A DNA stretch of 64,000 nt from Allobranchiibius huperziae. GTDB taxonomy: Bacteria; Actinomycetota; Actinomycetes; Actinomycetales; Dermatophilaceae. The notes under the pieces are model-generated. The model had not been told where the DNA came from. It worked only from the letters and a program-made list of their open reading frames with translations, and ran no database searches. Where the stretch lies: the NCBI RefSeq assembly GCF_013410455.1, contig NZ_JACCFW010000001.1, forward strand, positions 1,008,929-1,072,928. Direction: 5' to 3'. A program made the translations under genes and the position numbers. Every line of letters begins with the position of its first letter. Position 1 is the stretch's first letter. Below are positions 20,770-29,526 of this stretch, one piece after another.

Positions 20770-21171
20770 GTGTCATCCAACGACCGCGAATCCGCGCCCC
20801 CGCGCCTCTCAACGGGCTGGCGTCGGGTGCTCCCGGCGGCACTCCTGGCGCTCCAGGGTGTGGTGCTGCTCGTGCTCGGGGTGCTGCTGATCATCCGCAC
20901 CATCACGGGGCATGAGTCCAACGCCGGCCGTTCGCTGACGCTCGCGATCGTGGTCCTGGTCTTCGCGCTGGGTGCGGCACTGATCGCCCGCGCGCTGCTC
21001 CGGGGTGAGGAGGGGGCCCGCAGTCCCACCCTGGTGTGGGGGGTTTTCGTCGTGCTGATCGGAGTCACTCTGGCGCGGGGCGGTGCGCCCGTGGTCGGTG
21101 TGGTCGTCACGGTCCTGGGGGCCGGCACGCTCGCCGCGGGATGGACCGCGGCCGGAGGCCGGCCCGGCTGA
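20770..21171 (+). CDS. Small integral membrane protein, unknown
   Basis: This 133-residue protein has a 20-residue polar N-terminus followed by three or four hydrophobic helices (ALLALQGVVLLVLGVLLII; LTLAIVVLVFALGAALIARALL; LVWGVFVVLIGVTLA; VVGVVVTVLGAGTLAAGWTAA). No family is recognised. The GTG start at 20770 is favoured over the upstream ATG at 20728 because TACCAT lies exactly six bases before it, implying a leaderless transcript. It is divergent from whiB1. Confidence 0.75.
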   Translation: MSSNDRESAPPRLSTGWRRVLPAALLALQGVVLLVLGVLLIIRTITGHESNAGRSLTLAIVVLVFALGAALIARALLRGEEGARSPTLVWGVFVVLIGVTLARGGAPVVGVVVTVLGAGTLAAGWTAAGGRPG

Positions 21172-21186
21172 AGGATGCCGAGGGGG

Positions 21187-21990
21187 TCAGGAGGCGGTTC
21201 CGGTCGCCGTGCCGACGAGCGGCACACCCTCGTTCGTCCGCGGCAGGCGTCCGACCAGGTCCTCGACCAGCACGGGGAAGACCTGGGTGCGCAGCCCCGC
21301 CAGGGTCTTGTCGGCGTTGTTGCCGAACGCCTGGTAGAAGCCGGAGAAGTCCAGGTCGATCCACGCGGCGTTCTTCCCGTTCGAGACCAGCACCGAGGAG
21401 TGCATGTTGGACAGGAAATAGGCGCCCTTCGCGCCGAACGTCCCGGGGGTGAAGAAGACGTCGCCGGTGATCCTGCCCGTGATCTGCGTGCGTTCCTCCG
21501 CGAGCCAGGCCGCGGTCATCGGGCCGTCCGCGCCGAACCCGTGGAAGGACAAGGTCACCGTGCTCACGGTGCCACCGGACTCCGGCAACGACACCGACCA
21601 TGTGCAGCTGCTGTTGCGAGGAGTCTTGACGCCGCCGGGCAGGGTGAGCTTCGTGCAGGACGGTGTCTTGACCTTGGCCGCCTCGGGGAACAGGGTGACC
21701 AGCTGTTTGTCGGTGAAGACTGTGGCGGCATCCGGCCAGGACGACGGATCGACGTTCGGATCGCCGGGCGTGGACCGCGTCAGGTTCCAGGTCGAGGGCG
21801 CGGAGACAGCCGCGCGTGCGCTCGATCCGGGGTCGACGGCTCCGGTCGTGAACACCCCGGTGGCCGTCTGCACCGGCCAGCTGCTCGGCCCGTCGTACGA
21901 CGCCGCTCCACCGCCCCCGCTGCACGCGGTGAGCAGGATCCCGGCAGCGCCCATCAGGCATCCTCCGAGCGCGGCGCGCGATCTGCTCAT
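21187..21990 (-). CDS. Putative secreted lipoprotein
   Basis: The 267-residue product begins with a lipoprotein signal peptide, MSRSRAALGGCLMGAAGILLTAC, whose lipobox LTAC places the lipidated Cys at residue 23. A Gly/Ser linker follows, then a globular part with three Cys-containing segments (TPSCTKLTLPGG, NSSCTWSV) that could form a disulfide, as in extracytoplasmic domains. No named family is recognised, though it resembles small mycobacterial lipoproteins of the DUF3558 type (weak). The ATG overlaps the pyc stop (ATGA), so it is co-translated with pyruvate carboxylase, an odd partner. Confidence 0.75.
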   Translation of the reverse strand: MSRSRAALGGCLMGAAGILLTACSGGGGAASYDGPSSWPVQTATGVFTTGAVDPGSSARAAVSAPSTWNLTRSTPGDPNVDPSSWPDAATVFTDKQLVTLFPEAAKVKTPSCTKLTLPGGVKTPRNSSCTWSVSLPESGGTVSTVTLSFHGFGADGPMTAAWLAEERTQITGRITGDVFFTPGTFGAKGAYFLSNMHSSVLVSNGKNAAWIDLDFSGFYQAFGNNADKTLAGLRTQVFPVLVEDLVGRLPRTNEGVPLVGTATGTAS

Positions 21991-24900
21991 GCCAGATCGA
22001 CCACGATCAGCAGGTCGCCGCCCTCGACCTGCCCGGGGCCGCTCAGCGCCACCCGGCGCACGGTCCCGGCGACCGGCGAGGTGATCGCTGCCTCCATCTT
22101 CATGGCCTCGATCGAACCGACCGCGGAGCCGGCCGTGATCGCGTCGCCTTCGGCGACCGACAGGGTGACGACCCCGGCGAACGGCGCCGCGATCTGCGTC
22201 TTGTCGCCCGGGTCCGCGCGCTCGGCCTGGGTGACCTCGACCTTCGCCTTCTCGTCCTTGACCTGCACCGGACGCAACTGACCGTTCACCAGGCACATCA
22301 CGGTGCGCATGCCGCGTTCGTCCGGTTCGCCGATCGACTGGATGGACAGCAGCAGCCGCTTGCCCGGCTCCAGGTCGAGCTCGTACTCGGCGTCCGGCTC
22401 CAGCCCGTAGAGGAACTCCCGGGTCGCGAGGAGCGACAGGTCGTAGTACTGCTCCTTGGACCGCTCGAAGTCCTTCGTCGGCCCGGGGAAGAGCAGCCTG
22501 TTGAGGGTCGGTCGCGGCATCCGGGCGAGTGCCTGTTCGTCCTCCTCGGACAACGTCGCCTGCGGCGGGGTCACGGTGCGGCCCTGCAGCGCCTTGGTGC
22601 GGAACGGCTCGGGCCAGCCCCCCGGCGGGTCTCCGAGGTCGCCGGCGAGGAAGCCGATCACCGAGTCGGGGATGTCGAACCGCCCCGGCTCCTGCTCGAA
22701 CTCGGCCGGGTCGATGCCCGCGCCGACCAGCGACAGCGCGAGATCTCCGACGACCTTGGAGCTCGGGGTCACCTTCACGATGTGGCCGAGCATGGCGTTG
22801 GCGGCGGCGTACATGTCCTCGATCGCCTCGAAGCGATGGCCGAGGCCGAGCGCGATCGCCTGCTGGCGCAGGTTGGACAGCTGGCCGCCGGGGATCTCGT
22901 GGTGATAGACCCGCCCGGTGGGGGAGGCGAGGCCGGACTCGAACGGCTTGTAGAGCGCGCGGACCGCCTCCCAGTACGGCTCCAGGTCGCAGACGGACTG
23001 CAGGTCCAGACCGGTGGCCCGGGGAGTGCCGTCGGTGGCCGCGACCAGCGCCGACAGCGACGGCTGGCTCGTGGTGCCCGCCATCGACGCGCTCGCGGCG
23101 TCGACGGCGTCGACCCCGGCGTCGATCGCGGACAGCAGCGTCGCGAGCTGCCCACCCGCGGTGTCGTGGGTGTGCAGGTGCACCGGCAGGTCGAACCGTT
23201 CGCGCAGGGCCGACACGAGCGTCCGGGCCGCCGGCGCCCGCAGCAGGCCGGCCATGTCCTTGATCGCCAGGATGTGCGCGCCGGCATCGACGATCTGCTC
23301 GGCGAGCCGCAGGTAGTAGTCGAGGGTGTAGAGCTTCTCGCCGGGGTTGGAGAGGTCGCCGGTGTAGCAGAGGGCGACCTCCGCCACCGCCGACGTCGAG
23401 GAGCGCACCGCGTCGATCGCCGGTCGCATCTGCTCGATGTCGTTGAGGGCGTCGAAGATGCGGAAGATGTCCACCCCGGTACGGGCGGCCTCGGCCACGA
23501 AGGCGTCGGTCACCCGCGTCGGGTACGGCGTGTAGCCCACCGTGTTGCGGCCCCGCAGCAGCATCTGGATCGGCAGGTTCGGCATCGCGGCCCGCAGCCG
23601 CTCCAGCCGGTCCCAGGGATCCTCGGACAGGAAGCGCAGCGCGACGTCGTACGTCGCGCCTCCCCAGGCCTCGACCGACAGCAGCTCGGGCGTCAATCGG
23701 GCGGTGTACGGCGCCACGTGCAGCAGATCGCGGGTGCGCACGCGGGTGGCGAGCAGCGACTGGTGCGCGTCCCGGTAGGTGGTCTCCGTGACTCCCACGG
23801 CGGTCCGTGCTCGCAGTGACCGGGCGAACGCCTCAGGTCCCTCCCGCAGCAGCAGATCGCGGGCCCCGGCGGGCACCGGCCCGTCCGGATCCACGGCGGG
23901 CAGCTTGCTGCGCGCCGAGTGCGCGATGGTCGAGGAACCGTACGGCCGGTTGACGCTCTGATGGGCCAGATAGGTGAGCAGCTTGGTGCCGCGGTCGCCG
24001 GGGACGCGCGCGTTGAGAAGTTGCGGTCGCTCCTCGATGAACGCGGTGGTGACCCGCCCGGCCAGGAAGTCCGGCTCCTCCAGGACGCTCTGCAGGAACG
24101 GGATGTTGGTGCTGACCCCGCGCACCCGGAACTCGGCCAGCGCACGCCGGGCTCGGCGTACGGCGGTCGAGAAGTCCCGGCCGCGGCAGGTGAGCTTGAC
24201 CAGCATCGAGTCGAAGTGCGCGCTGACCTCGGCACCGACGAAGATGGTGCCGCCGTCGAGCCGCACGCCCGAACCGCCGGCCGAGCGGTAGACCGTGATG
24301 GTGCCGGTGTCGGGCCGGAAGCCGTTCGAGGGGTCCTCGGTGGTGATCCGGCACTGCAGCGCGGCGCCGCGCACGTGGATGTCCTCCTGGGCGATCCCCA
24401 GGTCGGCGAGCGTCTCGCCCGCGGCGATGCGCAGCTGCGAGGACACCAGATCGACGTCGGTGATCTCCTCGGTGACGGTGTGTTCGACCTGGATGCGCGG
24501 GTTCATCTCGATGAAGACATAGCGACCCGACGGGTCGAGCAGGAACTCCACCGTGCCGGCGTTGACATAGCCGATCTCGCGCGCGAAGGCGACCGCGTCC
24601 GCGCACATGCGATCGCGCAGGTCCTCGGGCAGATTGGGAGCGGGCGCGATCTCCACGACCTTCTGGTGACGTCGCTGCACCGAGCAGTCCCGCTCGTACA
24701 GGTGCAGCACGGTGCCCTTGCCGTCGGCCAGGATCTGCACCTCGATGTGGCGCGGGTCCACCACCGCCTCCTCGATGAAACAGGTGGCGTCGCCGAACGC
24801 CGCCTGCGCCTCCCGCATGGCCGCCTCGAGCGACTCGCGCAGCTCCTGCTGCCGCTGCACCCGTCGCATACCGCGACCGCCACCACCGGCGACGGCCTTG

Positions 24901-25370
24901 ACGAACACCGGATAGCCGATCTGCTCCGCGCCGTCGAGCAAGGTCTGCAGGTCGTCACTGGGCTCGATACTGCGCAGGGTGGGCAGCCCGGCCGCCTTGG
25001 CGGCCGCGATCGCGTGCGCCTTGTTGCCGGTCAGGTGCAGCACCTGCGGCGGGGGACCCACGAAGGTGACACCGGCCGCCTCGCACGCCTCGGCGAGGGC
25101 CGGATTCTCCGACAGGAAGCCGTAGCCGGGGTAGACCGCGTCGGCCTCGCACTCCAGAGCGACCCGGACGATCTCCTGGGGGTCCAGGTACGCGCGGACG
25201 GGATGGCCGACCTCGCCGATCTGGTAGGCCTCGTCGGCCTTCATCCGGTGTTCGCTCTTGCGGTCCTCATAGGGGAAGACCGCGACGGTGGCAGCACCGA
25301 GCTCGGTGGCCGCGCGGAAGGCCCGGACGGCGATCTCACCTCGGTTGGCGACAAGGACCTTGCGGAACAC
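21987..25370 (-). CDS. pyc: Pyruvate carboxylase
   Basis: Pyc converts pyruvate, bicarbonate and ATP to oxaloacetate, replenishing the TCA cycle. The 1127-residue product contains, in order, the biotin carboxylase domain (VFRKVLVANRGEIAVRAF; GGGGRGMRRV; EMNPRIQVEHTVTEE), the carboxyltransferase TIM barrel (GGATYDVALRFLSEDPWDRL; IFDALNDIEQM; VHLHTHDTAGG) and the biotinyl domain with the biotin-accepting Lys in EAMKMEA. Length is normal for the fused enzyme. GTG 25370 is chosen since the family starts with FRKVLVANRGE and GAGGGAG lies upstream. It is coupled to a downstream lipoprotein gene. Confidence 0.97.
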   Translation of the reverse strand: MFRKVLVANRGEIAVRAFRAATELGAATVAVFPYEDRKSEHRMKADEAYQIGEVGHPVRAYLDPQEIVRVALECEADAVYPGYGFLSENPALAEACEAAGVTFVGPPPQVLHLTGNKAHAIAAAKAAGLPTLRSIEPSDDLQTLLDGAEQIGYPVFVKAVAGGGGRGMRRVQRQQELRESLEAAMREAQAAFGDATCFIEEAVVDPRHIEVQILADGKGTVLHLYERDCSVQRRHQKVVEIAPAPNLPEDLRDRMCADAVAFAREIGYVNAGTVEFLLDPSGRYVFIEMNPRIQVEHTVTEEITDVDLVSSQLRIAAGETLADLGIAQEDIHVRGAALQCRITTEDPSNGFRPDTGTITVYRSAGGSGVRLDGGTIFVGAEVSAHFDSMLVKLTCRGRDFSTAVRRARRALAEFRVRGVSTNIPFLQSVLEEPDFLAGRVTTAFIEERPQLLNARVPGDRGTKLLTYLAHQSVNRPYGSSTIAHSARSKLPAVDPDGPVPAGARDLLLREGPEAFARSLRARTAVGVTETTYRDAHQSLLATRVRTRDLLHVAPYTARLTPELLSVEAWGGATYDVALRFLSEDPWDRLERLRAAMPNLPIQMLLRGRNTVGYTPYPTRVTDAFVAEAARTGVDIFRIFDALNDIEQMRPAIDAVRSSTSAVAEVALCYTGDLSNPGEKLYTLDYYLRLAEQIVDAGAHILAIKDMAGLLRAPAARTLVSALRERFDLPVHLHTHDTAGGQLATLLSAIDAGVDAVDAASASMAGTTSQPSLSALVAATDGTPRATGLDLQSVCDLEPYWEAVRALYKPFESGLASPTGRVYHHEIPGGQLSNLRQQAIALGLGHRFEAIEDMYAAANAMLGHIVKVTPSSKVVGDLALSLVGAGIDPAEFEQEPGRFDIPDSVIGFLAGDLGDPPGGWPEPFRTKALQGRTVTPPQATLSEEDEQALARMPRPTLNRLLFPGPTKDFERSKEQYYDLSLLATREFLYGLEPDAEYELDLEPGKRLLLSIQSIGEPDERGMRTVMCLVNGQLRPVQVKDEKAKVEVTQAERADPGDKTQIAAPFAGVVTLSVAEGDAITAGSAVGSIEAMKMEAAITSPVAGTVRRVALSGPGQVEGGDLLIVVDLA

Positions 25371-25484
25371 GGGGGACTCCCTCTTCCGGCTGCGGTGCAG
25401 ACACGTCGTACTCGTGCGCAGCACCCTAATAGCTGGGTCAGCGCTGTCGGCCCGTGTCTCGCACCCCGGTCACGGGAACGACGA

Positions 25485-25518
25485 GAGGGCCGCCACACCG
25501 GTCGGTGTGACGGCCCTC
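25485..25518 (-). terminator. Strong hairpin downstream of the MFS gene
   Basis: Arms GAGGGCCGCCACACCG and CGGTGTGACGGCCCTC pair over 16 positions with one G-T type mismatch and a two-base centre. It lies 17 bases past the end of the MFS exporter gene and upstream of pyc, so it probably insulates the two minus-strand units. Confidence 0.75.
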
Positions 25519-25535
25519 GTCGGGAACCGGCTGGA

Positions 25536-27101
25536 TCAGCCCACGTGAGCGGCGGCGTTGCCGTCGGTCTGCAGGTGCTCGTGGCTGACGGTCAGGAACG
25601 CGAACAGGCTCAGCGCACCGATCAGGATCATGCCGGCCGCCACCCAGTACACGTGCGAGGACGCGTACGCCTGGACGTGCAGCGCGATCTGGTGCTTGCC
25701 GGCGGCCACCTGGGCGGACGTCGGCGTGTGGCCGGCTGCGGCTGCCGCCTTGGCCTTGGCTTCGGCAGCAGCACCGAGCACCTTGCCGTGCGCGGTGGCG
25801 GCGTGCGTGAAGACCGTGGTCAGCGCCGCGATGCCGACGGCACCACCGACCTGCTGCATGGTGTTCAAAGCGGAGGCCGCTGCTCCCGCGTCGTCACCGC
25901 GGACGCCGGCGGTGGCCGTCAGCGTCAGCGGGATGAAGACCAGGCCCATGCCGAGCGCCATGATCACGATGTAGGGGAACAGGTGGCTCCAGTAGCCGGA
26001 GTCGACCGACAGGTGGGTGAAGCCCCACATGCCGAACGTGGCGAGCAGACCGCCGAAACCGGCGATCCAGCGCGGGTCGATACGGGCGACCACATTGGTG
26101 GCGATGCCCGCGGCGACCACAATGCCGGCACTGAACGGCAGGAACGCCAGACCGCTCTTGATCGGGGAGTACCCCAGCACCTGCTGCAGGAACAGGCCGA
26201 GGAAGAAGAACATCGCGAACATCCCGGCGCCCACGATGAGCATCGCGAAGAGGCTCACCCCACGGGTGCGGTCGGCGACGATGCGCAGCGGCAGCAGAGG
26301 GTGCTGCACGCGGCTCTCCACGATCACGAAGACGACGAGCAGGGCGAGGCCGAGGCCGAGGGGCACCAGCGAGAGCGCGTCACCCCAGGAGTGACCGCCT
26401 GCGTGCGACAGACCGTAGACGATGCCGAACAGACCGGCGGTGGCGGTGACGGCACCCGGAATGTCCAGGCGTCCATCGTGTCCTTCGGACTCCACGAGGA
26501 CTCGAGGCGCGGCGATCGCGACCGCCAGGCCGATGGGCACGTTGATGAAGAAGGTCCACTCCCAGCCGAGCGCCTGGGTGAGGAATCCGCCGAGGATGAG
26601 GCCGACGGCGGCACCCATGCCGGACATGGCGGCGTAGACCGCCATGGCACGGTTGCGCTGCTTGCCGACCGGAAACGTCGTGTTGATCAGTGCCAGGGCG
26701 GCCGGCTGGGCCAGCGCGGCGCCGACGCCCTGCAGGACCCGGGCGGAGATGAGGAGCGTGCCGGTGGGCGCGAGACCACCGAGCAGTGAGGCGATGGAGA
26801 AGATCCCGACGCCGAGGACGAACATCTTGCGGCGACCGAACAGGTCACCGAGGCGCCCTCCGAGCAGCAGCAGGCTGCCCAGTGCGAGCGCGTACGCGGT
26901 GACGACCCACTGCACCTGGTCGGCCTGCGAGAGGTGCTGGGACGCGTCACGCTGGATGCGCGGAAGCGCGATGTTCACGATGGTGGCATCGAGCACGATC
27001 ATCAGCTGGGCGAACGCGATGACGATCAGCGCGATGCCGAGATGACGCGTGCCTGGTGGTGGCTCGGTCGTCTCGACCGACTTCTGCGTGGTGACGGACA
27101 T
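25536..27101 (-). CDS. DHA2-family MFS drug exporter
   Basis: The 521-residue protein has 14 predicted membrane helices and the MFS signature motifs, including LGGRLGDLFGRRKMFVLG (motif A) and ARVLQGVGAALAQPAALALI (motif C region of the EmrB/QacA drug:H+ antiporters). A long Ala/Lys-rich extracytoplasmic loop lies near residues 440-490. The ATG at 27101 has AAGGAG at good spacing; a 59-residue upstream extension is rejected. It follows a TetR gene on the same strand 77 bases away, so the pair forms a typical self-regulated efflux operon. The substrate is unknown. Confidence 0.9.
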   Translation of the reverse strand: MSVTTQKSVETTEPPPGTRHLGIALIVIAFAQLMIVLDATIVNIALPRIQRDASQHLSQADQVQWVVTAYALALGSLLLLGGRLGDLFGRRKMFVLGVGIFSIASLLGGLAPTGTLLISARVLQGVGAALAQPAALALINTTFPVGKQRNRAMAVYAAMSGMGAAVGLILGGFLTQALGWEWTFFINVPIGLAVAIAAPRVLVESEGHDGRLDIPGAVTATAGLFGIVYGLSHAGGHSWGDALSLVPLGLGLALLVVFVIVESRVQHPLLPLRIVADRTRGVSLFAMLIVGAGMFAMFFFLGLFLQQVLGYSPIKSGLAFLPFSAGIVVAAGIATNVVARIDPRWIAGFGGLLATFGMWGFTHLSVDSGYWSHLFPYIVIMALGMGLVFIPLTLTATAGVRGDDAGAAASALNTMQQVGGAVGIAALTTVFTHAATAHGKVLGAAAEAKAKAAAAAGHTPTSAQVAAGKHQIALHVQAYASSHVYWVAAGMILIGALSLFAFLTVSHEHLQTDGNAAAHVG

Positions 27102-27178
27102 TGGGGACTCCTTCGGGGCGAACTGATTCGGACTGAGTGAGCGGCGCGTCGGTTTCTCTGTCGTCGTCGTGATCGACG

Positions 27179-27829
27179 CTAGGCGTCGGTACCGAGAGTG
27201 CTGCGGTCTGTTCCGGCGGCGCATGCCGGAAGCAGGACCTGCTCGATGATGTGTTGCAGTCGAGCCGGCGTCGGACACTCGTCGAGCATCACGACGTGGT
27301 GGAATTTCAGGGCGGGGAGGACCGCGGCCAGCAGGTCCAGATCAGCATTCGCGCCAACCTCGCCACGACGTTGCGCGCGCTCGAGCACGATACGCAGACC
27401 CTCCATCCGCGGGGCAATGAACTTTTCGGTGAACAGCCGGGTGAACTCCGCGTCCCGGTGCAGTGCCGGCAGGACGGCGGCCATCACCTGGGACAGCTCG
27501 GTGGGCAGCTCGTGCGCGGGACAGAACATAGCGACCAGGTCGGTCTTCAGGCATCCGCTGTTCGGTACGTCGGGAAGGCTGTCCGCGCCGTCCGGACACG
27601 CGTGCGCCTCGACCGCCGCCACGACCAGATCCGCCTTGGACTTCCAGCGGCGGTACAAGGTGGCCTTGCTGGCCCGCACGTGTGCGGCCACCGCGTCGAA
27701 GGTCAGCCGGTCGTAGCCGCTCTCCAGCAGCACGGTGATCGCACCCGCGAGGATCTCGCGTTCGCGGTCGCCCTCGACCCGGGGCCGAGCAGCGGCAGGT
27801 GCAGCAACGGCTGCGCCGGTCGAGCTCAT
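27179..27829 (-). CDS. TetR-family repressor of the MFS exporter
   Basis: The 216-residue regulator has the TetR helix-turn-helix (REREILAGAITVLLESGYDRLTFDAVAAHVRASKATLYRRWKSKADLV, about residues 22-65) and a variable ligand-binding C-terminal domain that ends LLPACAAG. GGAGG lies upstream of the ATG. It is the first gene of the TetR-MFS unit and divergent from tmsA. A promoter with an adjoining inverted repeat lies just upstream and fits autoregulation. The inducer is presumably a substrate of the exporter (inference). Confidence 0.88.
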   Translation of the reverse strand: MSSTGAAVAAPAAARPRVEGDREREILAGAITVLLESGYDRLTFDAVAAHVRASKATLYRRWKSKADLVVAAVEAHACPDGADSLPDVPNSGCLKTDLVAMFCPAHELPTELSQVMAAVLPALHRDAEFTRLFTEKFIAPRMEGLRIVLERAQRRGEVGANADLDLLAAVLPALKFHHVVMLDECPTPARLQHIIEQVLLPACAAGTDRSTLGTDA

Positions 27830-27891
27830 GGGGAATACCTCCGCTGGACGTGAGGTTGGCCCCGAGGTCTGCTGCGAGGACAACCGGATGG

Positions 27892-27939
27892 AACGGTACT
27901 GTTTCGTTTCATCCTGCACCTTTCGCACGCAACGTGCAA
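27892..27939 (-). promoter_or_regulatory. Promoter and TetR operator candidate of the TetR-MFS operon
   Basis: On the minus strand TTGCAC (27934-27939) and CAGGAT (27911-27916) are separated by 17 bases and could be -35 and -10 elements; the -10 is weak. Immediately downstream, at 27892-27908, lies AACGAAACAGTACCGTT, an imperfect palindrome with six of eight arm positions matching and a shape common to TetR operators. Repressor bound there would block transcription start. Confidence 0.5.
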
Positions 27940-28116
27940 CCGGGGCGGCCTGTGAGGGCGCTCACAGTGCGCTCGGCCGGCCCTGATCTTGTACGGGGCT
28001 GCGCCTGGACGTCGCTAATGTGCGGTATTGCCCGGTCTGCAGTGCGACAGCACGAGGCAGGTCGGAGACGGACGTCGTAGGACACACAGCACCGATGGAA
28101 GGTCGAGGCGAGCCCG

Positions 28117-29526
28117 GTGGCAGCGGTAGGGGCAGGAACGATCGGCTGGCGACGGCACACGGAGGCGGCCGCGGGACTGGTCGAGCAGCTACGTCGCATC
28201 CCGCCCGGCCGCCCGGTGCGGCTGGCGAAGAAGACCTCCAACCTGTTCCGCACCCGCGACGACACCCATCAACCCGGTCTGGACGTGTCCCGACTCGACG
28301 GCGTGATCGAGGTCGACCCGGTGGCCCGGACGGCCGACGTCCAGGGCATGGCGACATACGAGACCCTTTGTGCCGCAACGATTCCCCACGGATTCATGCC
28401 GTACGTCGTGCCGCAGCTGCGCACCATCACCCTCGGCGGCGCCGTGACCGGCCTCGGCATCGAGTCGAGCTCCTTCCGCAACGGACTGCCGCACGAGTCG
28501 GTGCTGGAGATGGACATCCTGACCGGTGCCGGCGAGATCGTCACCGCGACCGCGGACGGCGAGCACGCCGACCTCTTCCACGCCTTCCCCAACTCCTACG
28601 GGTCGCTCGGCTACAGCGTCCGGCTGAAGATCGCGCTCGACCCGATCGAGCCCTACGTGCACCTGCGCCACGTGCGCTTCGAGTTCTTGGGCGATCTCGT
28701 CGACGTCATGGGATCGGTGGTCGAGAGCCGCGAACACGACGGCGAGCGCGTCGACTTCGTGGACGGGGTTGTCTTCTCCGGTGAGGAGAGCTACCTGGTG
28801 CTGGGCACCTTCACCGGGCACGCGCCCTACACCTCGGACTACACCGGTCAGCAGATCTTCTACCGCTCCATCCAGTCGCGCACCGAGGACTACCTGAGCA
28901 CGCTGGACTACATCTGGCGGTGGGACACCGACTGGTTCTGGTGCAACCGCGCGCTCGGACTGCAGAACCCTCGGGTACGCCGCCTGGTGCCGCGCCGCTA
29001 CCTGCGCAGCGACGTCTACTCCCGGATCATCCGCTTCGAGACCCGGCACGGGGTGATGGCCGGAATCGACGCACGCCGCGGCAAGCCCGCGCGCGAGCGC
29101 GTCGTGCAGGACGTCGAGCTGCCGCTGGGGCGCACGCAGGAGTTCCTCGAGTGGTTTCTGCGCGAGGTGCCGATCGAGCCGATCTGGTTGTGCCCCATGC
29201 GTCTTCGCGAAGTGCCGACCGCGTCGCACGGGGAGGGCAGGCCGTGGCCGCTCTACCCGATGCGGACCGGCGAGACCTACGTCAACGTCGGCTTCTGGTC
29301 GACGGTGGCGATCGCCGACGGCGCCCAGGACGGCGACGTCAACCGCGAGATCGAGCGCGTGGTGCACGCGCTCGACGGACACAAGTCCCTCTACAGCGAC
29401 GCCTACTACGAGCCCGAGGAGTTCTGGGCGATGTACGGCGGCACGACCTACGAACTGGTCAAGAAGGCCTACGACCCGGACGGGCGTCTGCCCGACCTCT
29501 ACACGAAGGCGGTGAAGCGTCGATGA
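28117..29526 (+). CDS. tmsA: FAD-binding reductase for 10-methyl fatty acids (TmsA/BfaA-like)
   Basis: The 469-residue protein is a DWARF1/DIMINUTO-like FAD-linked oxidoreductase with an FAD-binding PCMH fold (LDVSRLDGVIEVDPVARTADVQGMATYE; PQLRTITLGGAVTGLGIESSSFRNGLPHESVLEMD). Its position directly before a cyclopropane-synthase-like methyltransferase, with overlapping ATGA, matches the tmsA-tmsB (bfaA-bfaB) pair. That pair makes tuberculostearic-type lipids: the methyltransferase forms a 10-methylene acyl chain and the FAD protein reduces it to 10-methyl. The GTG start has GAGG nearby. The assignment rests on family and context; direct substrate evidence is absent. Confidence 0.85.
   Translation: MAAVGAGTIGWRRHTEAAAGLVEQLRRIPPGRPVRLAKKTSNLFRTRDDTHQPGLDVSRLDGVIEVDPVARTADVQGMATYETLCAATIPHGFMPYVVPQLRTITLGGAVTGLGIESSSFRNGLPHESVLEMDILTGAGEIVTATADGEHADLFHAFPNSYGSLGYSVRLKIALDPIEPYVHLRHVRFEFLGDLVDVMGSVVESREHDGERVDFVDGVVFSGEESYLVLGTFTGHAPYTSDYTGQQIFYRSIQSRTEDYLSTLDYIWRWDTDWFWCNRALGLQNPRVRRLVPRRYLRSDVYSRIIRFETRHGVMAGIDARRGKPARERVVQDVELPLGRTQEFLEWFLREVPIEPIWLCPMRLREVPTASHGEGRPWPLYPMRTGETYVNVGFWSTVAIADGAQDGDVNREIERVVHALDGHKSLYSDAYYEPEEFWAMYGGTTYELVKKAYDPDGRLPDLYTKAVKRR

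Noticed and set aside
23919-26789. A 956-codon plus-strand open frame across pyc and the MFS gene
   Set aside because: It is antisense to two well-supported genes and has composition-driven Gly/Arg/Asp-rich sequence without motifs.
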